64,000 bases of DNA, taken from assembly GCF_021155765.1 (NCBI RefSeq), contig NC_060108.1:15153025-15217024 (forward strand), given 5' to 3'. Of this stretch, positions 14,001 through 27,499 are shown in pieces. Positions within the stretch are counted from its first letter, which is position 1. Each line of letters begins with the position of its first letter. The notes below the pieces were generated by a model, which was not told where the DNA came from, ran no database searches, and saw only the letters and a program-made list of their open reading frames with translations. Position numbers and translations under genes: made by a program. The DNA comes from Diprion similis. Lineage: Eukaryota; Arthropoda; Insecta; Hymenoptera; Diprionidae.

Positions 14001-17000
14001 AATTAGCCAAGAAACGGTCATACAAATCAATTCGGAAAACAGAAATTTTCGGCTCCAAAAATCGCAAAAAAAGTAAGGCTAACCCCTTTGGATTTTTGGC
14101 AAAAATTTCGACGACTTTGAAAAGTGCTGCAATTATTTCTTTAGGGCACTATTCCGACGTAATTTTGCGAGAGAAATCGATTGAGCGCAGTCCCAATACG
14201 CTGCGAGCAACGGATCAAAAGTTACAGCCAAAAAACTGCAGATTTTTATCGTCATTTCTCTGCTGTTGGTCCTACGTTTTTTTTAATGTGTTTTTTGAGT
14301 TCCTGGGGTTTCAATTAGCCAAGACACGGTCATACAAATCAATTCGGAGACCAGAAATTTTCGGCTCCAAAAATCGCCAAAAAAGTAAGGCTAACCCCTT
14401 TGGATTTTTGGCGAAAATTTCGTCGACTTTGAAAAGTGCTGCAAATAATTCTTTAGGGCACTATTCCGACGTAATTTTGCGAGAGAAAATGATTGAGCGC
14501 AGTCCCAATACGCTGCGAGCAACGAGTCAAAAGTTACAGCCGAAAAACTGCAAATTTTCATCGTCATTTCTCAGCTGTTGGTCCTACGCTTTGTTGAATG
14601 TGTTTTTTGAGTTCCTGGGGTTCCAATTAGCCAAGAAACGGTCATACAAATCAATTCGGAAAACAGAAATTTTCGGCTCCAAAAATCGCAAAAAAAGTAA
14701 GGCTAACCCCTTTGGATTTTTGGCAAAAATTTCGACGACTTTGAAAAGTGCTGCAATTATTTCTTTAGGGCACTATTCCGACGTAATTTTGCGAGAGAAA
14801 TCGATTGAGCGCAGTCCCAATACGCTGCGAGCAACGGATCAAAAGTTACAGCCAAAAAACTGCAGATTTTTATCGTCATTTCTCTGCTGTTGGTCCTACG
14901 TTTTTTTTAATGTGTTTTTTGAGTTCCTGGGGTTTCAATTAGCCAAGACACGGTCATACAAATCAATTCGGAGACCAGAAATTTTCGGCTCCAAAAATCG
15001 CCAAAAAAGTAAGGCTAACCCCTTTGGATTTTTGGCGAAAATTTCGTCGACTTTGAAAAGTGCTGCAAATAATTCTTTAGGGCACTATTCCGACGTAATT
15101 TTGCGAGAGAAATCGATTGAGCGCAGTCCCAATACGCTGCGAGCAACGGATCAAAAGTTACAGCCAAAAAACTGCAGATTTTCATCGTCATTTCTCTGCT
15201 GTTGGTCCTACGCTTTTTTTAATGTGTTTTTTGAGTTCCTGGGGTTCCAATTAGCCAAGAAACGGTCATACAAATCAATTCGGAGACCAGAAATTTTCGG
15301 CTCCAAAAATCGCAAAAAAAGTAAGGCTAACCCCTTTGGATTTTTGGCGAAAATTTCGACGACTTTGAAAAGTGCTGCAATTATTTCTTTAGGGCACTAT
15401 TGCGACGTAATTTTGCGAGAGGAATCGATTGAGCGCAGTCCCAATACGCTGCGAGCAACGGATCAAAAGTTACAGCCAAAAAACTGCAGATTTTCATCGT
15501 CATTTCTCTGCTGTTGGTCTTACGCTTTTTTTCATGTGTTTTTTGAGTTCCTGGGGTGTCAATTAGCCAAGAAACGGTCATACAAATCAATTCGGAGACC
15601 AGAAATTTTCGGCTCCAAAAATCGACAAAAAAGTAAGGCTAACCCCTTTGGATTTTTGGCGAAAATTTCGACGACTTTGAAAAGTGCTGCAATTATTTCT
15701 TTAGGGCACTATTTCGACGTAATTTTGCGAGAGGAATCGATTGAGCGCAGTCCCAATACGCTGCGAGCAACGGATCAAAAGTTACAGCCAAAAAACTGCA
15801 GATTTTCATCGTCATTTCTCTGCTGTTGGTCCTACGCTTTGTTTAATGTGTTTTTTGAGTTCCTGGGGTTCCAATTAGCCTAGACACGGTCATACAAATC
15901 AATTCGAAGACCAGAAATTTTCGGCTCCAAAAATCGCCAAAAAAGTAAGGCTAACCCCTTTGGATTTTTGGCGAAAATTTCGTCGACTTTGAAAAGTGCT
16001 GCAAATAATTCTTTAGGGCACTATTCCGACGTAATTTTGCGAGAGAAAATGATTGAGCGCAGTCCCAATACGCTGCGAGCAACGGATCAAAAGTTACAGC
16101 CAAAAAACTGCAGATTTTCATCGTCATTTCTCTGCTGTTGGTCCTACGCTTTTTTTAATGTGTTTTTTGAGTTCCTGGGGTTCCAATTAGCCAAGAAACG
16201 GTCATACAAATTAATTCGGAGACCAGAAATTTCCGGCTCCAAAAATCGCAAAAAAAGTAAGGCTAACCCCTTTGGATTTTTGGCAAAAATTTCGACGACT
16301 TTGAAAAGTGCTGCAATTAATTCTTTAGGGCACTATTCCGACGTAATTTTGCGAGAGAAATCGATTGAGCGCAGTCCCAATACGCTGCGAGCAACGGATC
16401 AAAAGTTACAGCCGAAAAACTGCAAATTTTCATCGTCATTTCTCTGCTGTTGTTCCTACGCTTTTTTGAATGTGTTTTTTGAATTCCTGGGGTTCCAATT
16501 AGCCAAGAAACGGTCATACAAATCAATTCGGAAAACAGAAATTTTCGGCTCCAAAAATCGCAAAAAAAGTAAGGCTAACCCCTTTGGATTTTTGGCAAAA
16601 ATTTCGACGACTTTGAAAAGTGCTGCAATTAATTCTTTAGGGCACTATTCCGACGTAATTTTGCGAGAGAAATCGATTGAGCGCTGTCCCATTACGCTGC
16701 GAGCAACGGATCAAAAGTTACAGCCAAAAAACTGCAGATTTTCATCGTCATTTCTCTGCTGTTGGTCCTACGCTTTTTTTAATGTGTTTTTTGAGTTCCT
16801 GGGGTTCCAATGAGCCAAGACACGGTCATACAAATCAATTCGGAGACCAGACATTTTCGGCTCCAATAATCGCCAAAAAAGTAAGGCTAACCCCTTTGGA
16901 TTTTTGGCGAAAATTTCGACGACTTTGAAAAGTGCTGCAATTATTTCTTTAGGGCACTATTCCGACGTAATTTTGCGAGAGGAATCGATTAAGCGCAGTC

Positions 17001-20000
17001 ACAATACGCTGCGAGCAACGGATCAAGAGTTACAGCCAAAAAACTGCAGATTTTCATCGTCATTTCTCTGCTGTTGGTCCTACGCTTCTTTGAATGTGTT
17101 TTTTGAGTTCCTGGGGTTCCAATTAGCCAAGAAACGGTCATACAAATCAATTCGGAGACCAGAAATTTTCTTCTCCAAAAATCGCGAAAAAAGTAAGGCT
17201 AACCCCTTTGGATTTTTGGCAAAAATTTCGACGACTTTGAAAAGTGCTGCAATTAATTCTTTACGGCACTATTCCGACGTAATTTTGCGAGAGAAATCGA
17301 TTGAGCGCAGTCCCAATACGCTGCGAGCAACGGATCAAAAGTTACAGCCAAAAAACTGCAGATTTTCATCGTCATTTCTCTGCTGTTGGTCGTACGCTTT
17401 TTTGAATGTGTTTTTTGAGTTCCTGGGGTTCCAATTAGCCAAGACACGGTCATACAAATCAATTCGGAAACCAGAAATTTTCGGCTCCAAAAATCGCCAA
17501 AAAAGTAAGGCTAACCCCTTTGGATTTTTGGCAAAAATTTCGACGACTTTGAAAAGTGCTGCAATTATTTCTTTAGGGCACTATTCCGACGTAATTTTGC
17601 GAGAGAAATCGATTGAGCGCAGTCCCAATACGCTGCGAGCAACGGATCAAAAGTTACAGCCAAAAAACTGCAGATTTTTATCGTCATTTCTCTGCTGTTG
17701 GTCCTACGCTTTTTTTAATGTGTTTTTTGAGTTCCTGGGGTTCCAATTAGCCAAGACACGGTCATACAAATCAATTCGGAGACCAGAAATTTTCGGCTCC
17801 AAAAATCGCCAAAAAAGTAAGGCTAACCCCTTTGGATTTTTGGCGAAAATTTCGACGACTTTGAAAAGTGCTGCAATTGATTCTTTAGGGCACTATTCCG
17901 ACGTAATTTTGCGAGAGAAATCGATTGAGCGCAGTCCCAATACGCTGCGAGCAACGGATCAAAAGTTACAGCCAAAAAACTGCAGATTTTCATCGTCATT
18001 TCTCTGCTGTTGGTCCTACGCTTTTTTTAATGTGTTTTTTGAGTTCCTGGGGTTCCAATTAGCCAAGAAACGGTCATACAAATCAATTCGGAGACCAGAC
18101 ATTTTCGGCTCCAAAAATCGCCAAAAAAGTAAGGCTAACCCCTTTGGATTTTTGGCGAAAATTTCGACGACTTTGAAAAGTGCTGCAATTATTTCTTTAG
18201 GGCACTATTCCGACGTAATTTTGCGAGAGGAATCGATTAAGCGCAGTCCCAATACGCTGCGAGCAACGGATCAAAAGTTACAGCCAAAAAACTGCAGATT
18301 TTCATCGTCATTTCTCTGCTGTTGGTCCTACGCTTTTTTTAATGTGTTTTTTGAGTTCCTGGGGTTTCAATGAGCCAAGAAACGGTCATACAAATCAATT
18401 CGGAGACCAGAAATTTTCGGCTCCAAAAATCGCCAAAAAAGTAAGGCTAACCCCTTTGGATTTTTGGCGAAAATTTCGACGACTCCGAAAAGTGCTGCAA
18501 TTATTTCTTTAGGGCACTATTCCGACGTAATTTTGCTAAAGGAATCGATTGAGCGCAGTCCCAATACGCTGCGAGCAACGGATCAAAAGTTACAGCCAAA
18601 AAGCTGCAAATTTTCATCGTCATTTCTCTGCTGTTGGTCCTACGCTTTTTTTAATGTGTTTTTTGAGTTCCTGGGGTTCCAAATAGCCAAGAAACGGTCA
18701 TACAAATCAATTCGGAGACCAGAAATTTTCGGCTCCAAAAATCGACAAAAAAGTAAGGCTAACCCCTTTGGATTTTTGGCGAAAATTTCGACGACTTTGA
18801 AAAGTGCTGCAATTATTTCTTTAGGGCACTATTCCGACGTAATTTTGCGAGAGGAACCGATTGAGCGCAGTCCCAATATGCTGCGAGCAACAGATCAAAA
18901 GTTACAGCCAAAAAACTGCAGATTTTCATCGTCATTTCTCTGCTGTTGGTCCTACGCTTTTTTGAATGTGTTTTTTGAGTTCCTGGGGTTTCAATTAGCC
19001 AAGAAACGGTCATACAAATCAATTCGGAGACCAGAAATTTTCGGCTCCAAAAATCGCAAAAAAAGTAAGCCTAACCCCTTTGGATTTTTGGCGAAAATTT
19101 CGACGACTTTGAAAAGTGCTGCAATTATTTCTTTAGGGCACTATTTCGACGTAATTTTGCGAGAGGAATCGATTGAGCGCAGTCCCAATACGCTGCGAGC
19201 AACGGATCAAAAGTTACAGCCAAAAAACTGCAGATTTTCATCGTCATTTCTCTGCTGTTGGTCCTACGCTTTGTTTAATGTGTTTTTTGAGTTCCTGGGG
19301 TTCCAATTAGCCAAGACACGGTCATACAAATCAATTCGAAGACCAGAAATTTTCGGCTCCAAAAATCGCCAAAAAAGTAAGGCTAACCCCTTTGGATTTT
19401 TGGCGAAAATTTCGACGACTTTGAAAAGTGCTGCAATTATTTCTTTAGGGCACTATTTCGACGTAATTTTGCGAGAGGAATCGATTGAGCGCAGTCCCAA
19501 TACGCTGCGAGCAACGGATCAAAAGTTACAGCCAAAAAACTGCAGATTTCCATCGTCATTTCTCTGCTGTTGGTCCTACGCTTTGTTTAATGTGTTTTTT
19601 GAGTTCCTGGGGTTCCAATTAGCCAAGACACGGTCATACAAATCAATTCGAAGACCAGAAATTTTCGGCTCCAAAAATCGCCAAAAAAGTAAGGCTAACC
19701 CCTTTGGATTTTTGGCGAAAATTTCGTCGACTTTGAAAAGTGCTGCAAATAATTCTTTAGGGCACTATTCCGACGTAATTTTGCGAGAGAAATCGATTGA
19801 GCGCAATCCCAATACGCTGCGAGCAACGGATCAAAAGTTACAGCCAAAAAACTGCAGATTTTCATCGTCATTTCTCTGCTGTTGGTCCTACGCTTTTTTT
19901 AATGTGTTTTTTGAGTTCCTGGGGTTCCAATTAGCCAAGAAACGGTCATACAAATTAATTCGGAGACCAGAAATTTTCGGCTCCAAAAATCGCAAAAAAA

Positions 20001-23000
20001 GTAAGGCTAACCCCTTTGGATTTTTGGCAAAAATTTCGACGACTTTGAAAAGTGCTGCAATTAATTCTTTAGGGCACTATTTCGACGTAATTTTGCGAGA
20101 GAAATCGATTGAGCGCAGTCCCAATACGCTGCGAGCAACGGATCAAAAGTTACAGCCGAAAAACTGCAAATTTTCATCGTCATTTCTCTGCTGTTGTTCC
20201 TACGCTTTTTTGAATGTGTTTTTTGAATCCCTGGGGTTCCAATTAGCCAAGAAACGGTCATACAAATCAATTCGGAAAACAGAAATTTTCGGCTCCAAAA
20301 ATCGCAAAAAAAGTAAGGCTAACCCCTTTGGATTTTTGGCAAAAATTTCGACGACTTTGAAAAGTGCTGCAATTAATTCTTTAGGGCACTATTCCGACGT
20401 AATTTTGCGAGAGAAATCGACTAAGCGCTGTCCCAATACGCTGCGAGCAACGGATCAAAAGTTACAGCCAAAAAACTGCAGATTTTCATCGTCATTTCTC
20501 TGCTGTTGGTCCTACGCTTTTTTTAATGTGTTTTTTGAGTTCCTGGGGTTCCAATTAGCCAAGGAACGGTCATACAAATCAATTCGGAGACCAGAAATTT
20601 TCGGCTCCAAAAATCGCAAAAAAAGTAAGGCTAACCCCTTTGGATTTTTGGCAAAAATTTCGACGACTTTGAAAAGTGCTGCAATTAATTCTTTAGGGCA
20701 CTATTCCGACGTAATTTTGCGAGAGAAATCGATTGAGCGCAGTCCCAATACGCTGCGAGCAACGGATCAAAAGTTACAGCCGAAAAACTGCAAATTTTCA
20801 TCGTCATTTCTCTGCTGTTGGTCCTACGCTTTGTTGAATGTGTTTTTTGAGTTCCTGGGGTTCCAATGAGCCAAGAAACGGTCATACAAATCAATTCGGA
20901 AAACAGAAATTTTCGGCTCCAAAAATCGCATAAAAAGTAAGGCTAACCCCTTTGGATTTTTGGCAAAAATTTCGACGACTTTGGAAAGTGCTGCAATTAT
21001 TTCTTTAGGGCACTATTCCGACGTAATTTTGCGAGGGAAATCGATTGAGCGCAGTCCCAATACGCTGCGAGCAACGGATCAAAAGTTACAGCCAAAAAAC
21101 TGCAGATTTTTATCGTCATTTCTCTGCTGTTGGTCCTACGCTTTTTTTTAATGTGTTTTTTGAGTTCCTGGGGTTTCGATTAGCCAAGACACGGTCATAC
21201 AAATCAATTCGGAGACCAGAAATTTTCGGCTCCAAAAATCGCCAAGAAAGTAAGGCTAACCCCTTTGGATTTTTGGCGAAAATTTCGTCCACTTTGAAAA
21301 GTGCTGCAAATAATTCTTTAGGGCACTATTCCGACGTAATTTTGCGAGAGAAATCGATTGAGCGCAGTCCCAATACGCTGCGAGCAACGGATCAAAAGTT
21401 ACAGCCAAAAAACTGCAGATTTTTATCGTCATTTCTCTGCTGTTGGTCCTACGCTTTTTTTAATGTGTTTTTTGAGTTCCTGGGGTTTCAATTAGCCAAG
21501 ACGCGGTCATACAAATCAATTCGGAGACCAGAAATTTTCGGCTCCAAAAATCGCCAAAAAAGTAAGGCTAACCCCTTTGGATTTTTGGCGAAAATTTCGT
21601 CGACTTTGAAAAGTGCTGCAAATAATTCTTTAGGGCACTATTCCGACGTAATTTTGCGAGAGAAATCGATTGAGCGCAGTCCCAATACGCTGCGAGCAAC
21701 GGATCAAAAGTTACAGCCAAAAAACTGCAGATTTTCATCGTCATTTCTCTGCTGTTGGTCCTACGCTTTTTTTAATGTGTTTTTTGAGTTCCTGGGGTTC
21801 CAATTAGCCAAGAAACGGTCATACAAATCAATTCGGAGACCAGAAATTTTCGGCTCCAAAAATCGCAAAAAAAGTAAGGCTAACCCCTTTGGATTTTTGG
21901 CAAAAATTTCGACGACTTTGAAAAGTGCTGCAATTAATTCTTTAGGGCACTATTCCGACGTAATTTTGCGAGAGAAATCGATTGAGCGCAGTCCCAATAC
22001 GCTGCGAGCAACGGATCAAAAGTTACAGCCAAAAAACTGCAGATTTTCATCGTCATTTCTCTGCTGTTGGTCCTACGCTTTTTTTAATGTGTTTTTTGAG
22101 TTCCTGGGGTTCCAATTAGCCAAGAAACGGTCATACAAATCAATTCGGAGACCAGAAATTTTCGGCTCCAAAAATCACAAAAAAAGTAAGGCTAACCCCT
22201 TTGGATTTTTGGCAAAAATTTCGACGACTTTGAAAAGTGCTGCAATTAATTCTTTAGGGCACTATTCCGACGTAATTTTGCGAGAGAAATCGATTGAGCG
22301 CAGTCCCAATACGCTGCGAGCAACGAGTCAAAAGTTACAGCCGAAAAACTGCAAATTTTCATCGTCATTTCTCAGCTGTTGGTCCTACGCTTTGTTGAAT
22401 GTGTTTTTTGAGTTCCTGGGGTTCCAATTAGCCAAGAAACGGTCATACAAATCAATTCGGAAAACAGAAATTTTCGGCTCCAAAAATCGCAAAAAAAGTA
22501 AGGCTAACCCCTTTGGATTTTTGGCAAAAATTTCGACGACTTTGAAAAGTGCTGCAATTATTTCTTTAGGGCACTATTCCGACGTAATTTTGCGAGAGAA
22601 ATCGATTGAGCGCAGTCCCAATACGCTGCGAGCAACGGATCAAAAGTTACAGCCAAAAAACTGCAGATTTTTATCGTCATTTCTCTGCTGTTGGTCCTAC
22701 GTTTTTTTTAATGTGTTTTTTGAGTTCCTGGGGTTTCAATTAGCCAAGACACGGTCATACAAATCAATTCGGAGACCAGAAATTTTCGGCTCCAAAAATC
22801 GCCAAAAAAGTAAGGCTAACCCCTTTGGATTTTTGGCGAAAATTTCGTCGACTTTGAAAAGTGCTGCAAATAATTCTTTAGGGCACTATTCCGACGTAAT
22901 TTTGCGAGAGAAATCGATTGAGCGCAGTCCCAATACGCTGCGAGCAACGGATCAAAAGTTACAGCCAAAAAACTGCAGATTTTCATCGTCATTTCTCTGC

Positions 23001-25000
23001 TGTTGGTCCTACGCTTTTTTTAATGTGTTTTTTGAGTTCCTGGGGTTTCAATTAGCCAAGAAACGGTCATACAAATCAATTCGGAGACCAGAAATTTTCG
23101 GCTCCAAAAATCGCAAAAAAAGTAAGGCTAACCCCTTTGGATTTTTGGCGAAAATTTCGACGACTTTGAAAAGTGCTGCAATTATTTCTTTAGGGCACTA
23201 TTCCGACGTAATTTTGCGAGAGGAATCGATTGAGCGCAGTCCCAATACGCTGCGAGCAACGGATCAAAAGTTACAGCCAAAAAACTGCAGATTTTCATCG
23301 TCATTTCTCTGCTGTTGGTCTTACGCTTTTTTTCATGTGTTTTTCGAGTTCCTGGGGTTTCAATTAGCCAAGAAACGGTCATACAAATCAATTCGGAGAC
23401 CAGAACTTTTCGGCTCCAAAAATCGCCAAAAAAGTAAGGCTAACCCCTTTGGATTTTTGGCGAAAATTTCGACGACTTTGAAAAGTGCTGCAATTATTTC
23501 TTTAGGGCACTATTCCGACGTAATTTTGCGAGAGGAATCGATTGAGCGCAGTCCCAATACGCTGCGAGCAACGGATCAAAAGTTACAGCCAAAAAACTGC
23601 AGATTTTCATCGTCATTTCTCTGCTGTTGGTCCTACGCTTTTTTTCATGTGTTTTTTGAGTTCCTGGGGTTCCAATTAGCCAAGAAACGGTCATACAAAT
23701 CAATTCGGAGACCAGAAATTTTCGGCTCCAAAAATCGCAAAAAAAGTAAGGCTAACCCCTTTGGATTTTTGGCAAAAATTTCGACCACTTTGAAAAGTGC
23801 TGCAATTAATTCTTTAGGGCACTATTCCGACGTAATTTTGAGAGAGAAATCGATTGAGCGCAGTCCCAATACGCTGCGAGCAACGGATCAAAAGTTACAG
23901 CCAAAAAACTGCAGATTTTCATCGTCATTTCTCTGCTGTTGGTCCTACGCTTTTTTTAATGTGTTTTTTGAGTTCCTGGGGTTCCAATTAGCCAAGAAAC
24001 GGTCATACAAATCAATTCGGAGACCAGAAATTTTCGGCTCCAAAAATCGCAAAAAAAGTAAGGCTAACCCCTCTGGATTTTTGGCGAAAATTTCGTCGAC
24101 TTTAAAAAGTGCTGCAAATAATTCTTAAGGGCACTATTCCGACGTAATTTTGCGAGAGAAATCGATTGAGCGCAGTCCCAATACGCTGCGAGCAACGGAT
24201 CAAAAGTTACAGCCAAAAAACTGCAGATTTTCATCGTCATTTCTCTGCTGTTGGTCCTACGCTTTTTTTAATGTGTTTTTTGAGTTCCTGGGGTTCCAAT
24301 TAGCCAAGAAACGGTCATACAAATCAATTCGGAGACCAGAAATTTTTGGCTCCAAAAATCGCAAAAAAAGTAAGGCTAACCCCTTTGGATTTTTGGCAAA
24401 AATTTCGACCACTTTGAAAAGTGCTGCAATTAATTCTTTAGGGCACTATTCCGACGTAATTTTGAGAGAGAAATCGATTGAGCGCAGTCCCAATACGCTG
24501 CGAGCAACGGATCAAAAGTTACAGCCAAAAAACTGCAGATTTTCATCGTCATTTCTCTGCTGTTGGTCCTACGCTTTTTTTAATGTGTTTTTTGAGTTCC
24601 TGGGGTTCCAATTAGCCAAGAAACGGTCATACAAATCAATTCGGAGACCAGAAATTTTCGGCTCCAAAAATCGCAAAAAAAGTAAGGCTAACCCCTTTGG
24701 ATTTTTGGCGAAAATTTCGACGACTTTGAAAAGTGCTGCAATTATTTCTTTAGGGCACTATTGCGACGTAATTTTGCGAGAGGAATCGATTGAGCGCAGT
24801 CCCAATACGCTGCGAGCAACGGATCAAAAGTTACAGCCAAAAAACTGCAGATTTTCATCGTCATTTCTCTGCTGTTGGTCTTACGCTTTTTTTCATGTGT
24901 TTTTTGAGTTCCTGGGGTGTCAATTAGCCAAGAAACGGTCATACAAATCAATTCGGAGACCAGAAATTTTCGGCTCCTAAAATCGACAAAAAAGTAAGGC
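8100..25000. repeat. Large segmental duplication of about 26-27 monomers within the satellite
   Basis: The run of variant units at about 9.3-15.6 kb recurs at about 16.8-25 kb. Matched positions are 9361/16850 (24 units + 1 bp), 10351/18464 (26 units + 1 bp), 12620/21045 (27 units + 1 bp) and 15381/24742 (30 units + 1 bp). The extra base is the T inserted at 12717-12724, which lies between the first copy and the second. The stepwise growth from 24 to 30 units shows later gain or loss of whole monomers in one copy. For example, the unit with CACTATTTCGACG and TTTGTTTAATG is doubled near 19.1-19.7 kb. Confidence 0.8.
13840..15100. repeat. Two-monomer (624 bp) tandem duplication inside the array
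   Basis: The pair of units with GCAACGAGTCAAAAGTTAC followed by CCTACGTTTTTTTTAATG occurs at about 13.9-14.3 kb and again at about 14.5-14.9 kb, 624 bp apart. The equivalent place in the second large duplication (22.3-22.7 kb) has the pair only once, so the doubling happened after the large duplication or was lost there. A chimeric unit at about 14,480-14,530 carries GAGAGAAAATGATTGAGCG, which is otherwise seen only near 16,040. Confidence 0.75.
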
Positions 25001-27499
25001 TAACCCCTTTGGATTTTTGGCGAAAATTTCGACGACTTTGAAAAGTGCTCCATTCATTTCTTTAGGGCACTATTCCGACGTAATTTTGCGAGAGGAATCG
25101 ATTGAGCGCAGTCCCAATACGCTGCGAGCAACAGATCAAAAGTTACAGCCAAAAAACTGCAGATTTTCATCGTCATTTCTCTGCTGTTGGTCCTACGCTT
25201 TTTTGAATGTGTTTTTTGAGTTCCTGGGGTTTCAATTAGCCAAGAAACGGTCATACAAATCAATTCGGAGACCAGAAATTTTCGGCTCCAAAAATCGCAA
25301 AAAAAGTAAGGCTAACCCCTTTGGATTTTTGGCGAAAATTTCGACGACTTTGAAAAGTGCTGCAATTATTTCTTTAGGGCACTATTTCGACGTAATTTTG
25401 CGAGAGGAATCGATTGAGCGCAGTCCCAATACGCTGCGAGCAACGGATCAAAAGTTACAGCCAAAAAACTGCAGATTTTCATCGTCATTTCTCTGCTGTT
25501 GGTCTTACGCTTTTTTTCATGTGTTTTTCGAGTTCCTGGGGTTTCAATTAGCCAAGAAACGGTCATACAAATCAATTCGGAGACCAGAAATTTTCGGCTC
25601 CAAAAATCGCCAAAAAAGTAAGGCTAACCCCTTTGGATTTTTGGCGAAAATTTCGACGACTTTGAAAAGTGCTGCAATTATTTCTTTAGGGCACTATTCC
25701 GACGTAATTTTGCGAGAGGAATCGATTGAGCGCAGTCCCAATACGCTGCGAGCAACGGATCAAAAGTTACAGCCAAAAAACTGCAGGTTTTTATCGTCAT
25801 TTCTCTGCTGTTGGTCCTACGCTTTGTTTAATGTGTTTTTTGAGTTCCTGGGGTTCCAATTAGCCAAGACACGGTCATACAAATCAATTCGGAGACCAGA
25901 AATTTTCGGCTCCAAAAATCGCCAAAAAAGTGAGGCTAACCCCTTTGGATTTTTGGCGAAAATTTCGTCGACTTTGAAAAGTGCTGCAAATAATTCTTTA
26001 GGGCACTATTCCGACGTAATTTAGCGAGAGAAATCGATTGAGCGCAGTCCCAATACGCTGCGAGCAACGGATCAAAAGTTACAGCCAAAAAACTGCAGAT
26101 TTTCATCGTCATTTCTCTGCTGTTGGTCCTACGCTTTTTTTAATGTGTTTTTTGAGTTCCTGGGGTTCCAATTAGCCAAGAAACGGTCATACAAATCAAT
26201 TCGGAGACCAGAAATTTTCGGCTCCAAAAATCGCAAAAAAAGTAAGGCTAACCCCTTTGGATTTTTGGCAAAAATTTCGACGACTTTGAAAAGTGCTGCA
26301 ATTATTTCTTTAGGGCACTATTCCGACGTAATTTTGCGAGAGGAATCGATTGAGCGCAGTCCCAATACGCTGCGAGCAACGGATCAAAAGTTACAGCCAA
26401 AAAACTGCAGATTTTCATCGTCATTTCTCTGCTGTTGGTCCTACGCTTTTTTTAATGTGTTTTTTGAGTTCCTGGGGTTCCAATTAGCCAAGAAACGGTC
26501 ATACAAATCAATTCGGAGACCAGAAATTTTCGGCTCCAAAAATCGCAAAAAAAGTAAGGCTAACCCCTTTGGATTTTTGGCAAAAATTTCGACGACTTTG
26601 AAAAGTGCTGCAATTAATTCTTTAGGGCACTATTCCGACGTAATTTTGCGAGAGAAATCGATTGAGCGCAGTCCCAATACGCTGCGAGCAACGGATCAAA
26701 AGTTACAGCCAAAAAACTGCAGATTTTCATCGTCATTTCTCTGCTGTTGGTCCTACGCTTTTTTTAATGTGTTTTTTGAGTTCCTGGGGTTCCAATTAGC
26801 CAAGAAACGGTCATACAAATCAATTCGGAGACCAGAAATTTTCGGCTCCAAAAATCGCAAAAAAAGTAAGGCTAACCCCTTTGGATTTTTGGCGAAAATT
26901 TCGACGACTTTGAAAAGTGCTGCAATTATTTCTTTAGGGCACTATTCCGACGTAATTTTGCGAGAGGAATCGATTGAGCGCAGTCCCAATACGCTGCGAG
27001 CAACGGATCAAAAGTTACAGCCAAAAAACTGCAGATTTTCATCGTCATTTCTCTGCTGTTGGTCTTACGCTTTTTTTCATGTGTTTTTTGAGTTCCTGGG
27101 GTTTCAATTAGCCAAGAAACGGTCATACAAATCAATTCGGAGACCAGAAATTTTCGGCTCCAAAAATCGCCAAAAAAGTAAGGCTAACCCCTTTGGATTT
27201 TTGGCGAAAATTTCGACGACTTTGAAAAGTGCTGCAATTATTTCTTTAGGGCACTATTCCGACGTAATTTTGCGAGAGGAATCGATTGAGCGCAGTCCCA
27301 ATACGCTGCGAGCAACGGATCAAAAGTTACAGCCAAAAAACTGCAGATTTTCATCGTCATTTCTCTGCTGTTGGTCCTACGCTTTTTTTAATGTGTTTTT
27401 TGAGTTCCTGGGGTTTCAATGAGCCAAGAAACGGTCATACAAATCAATTCGGAGACCAGAAATTTTCGGCTCCAAAAATCGCCAAAAAAGTAAGGCTAA

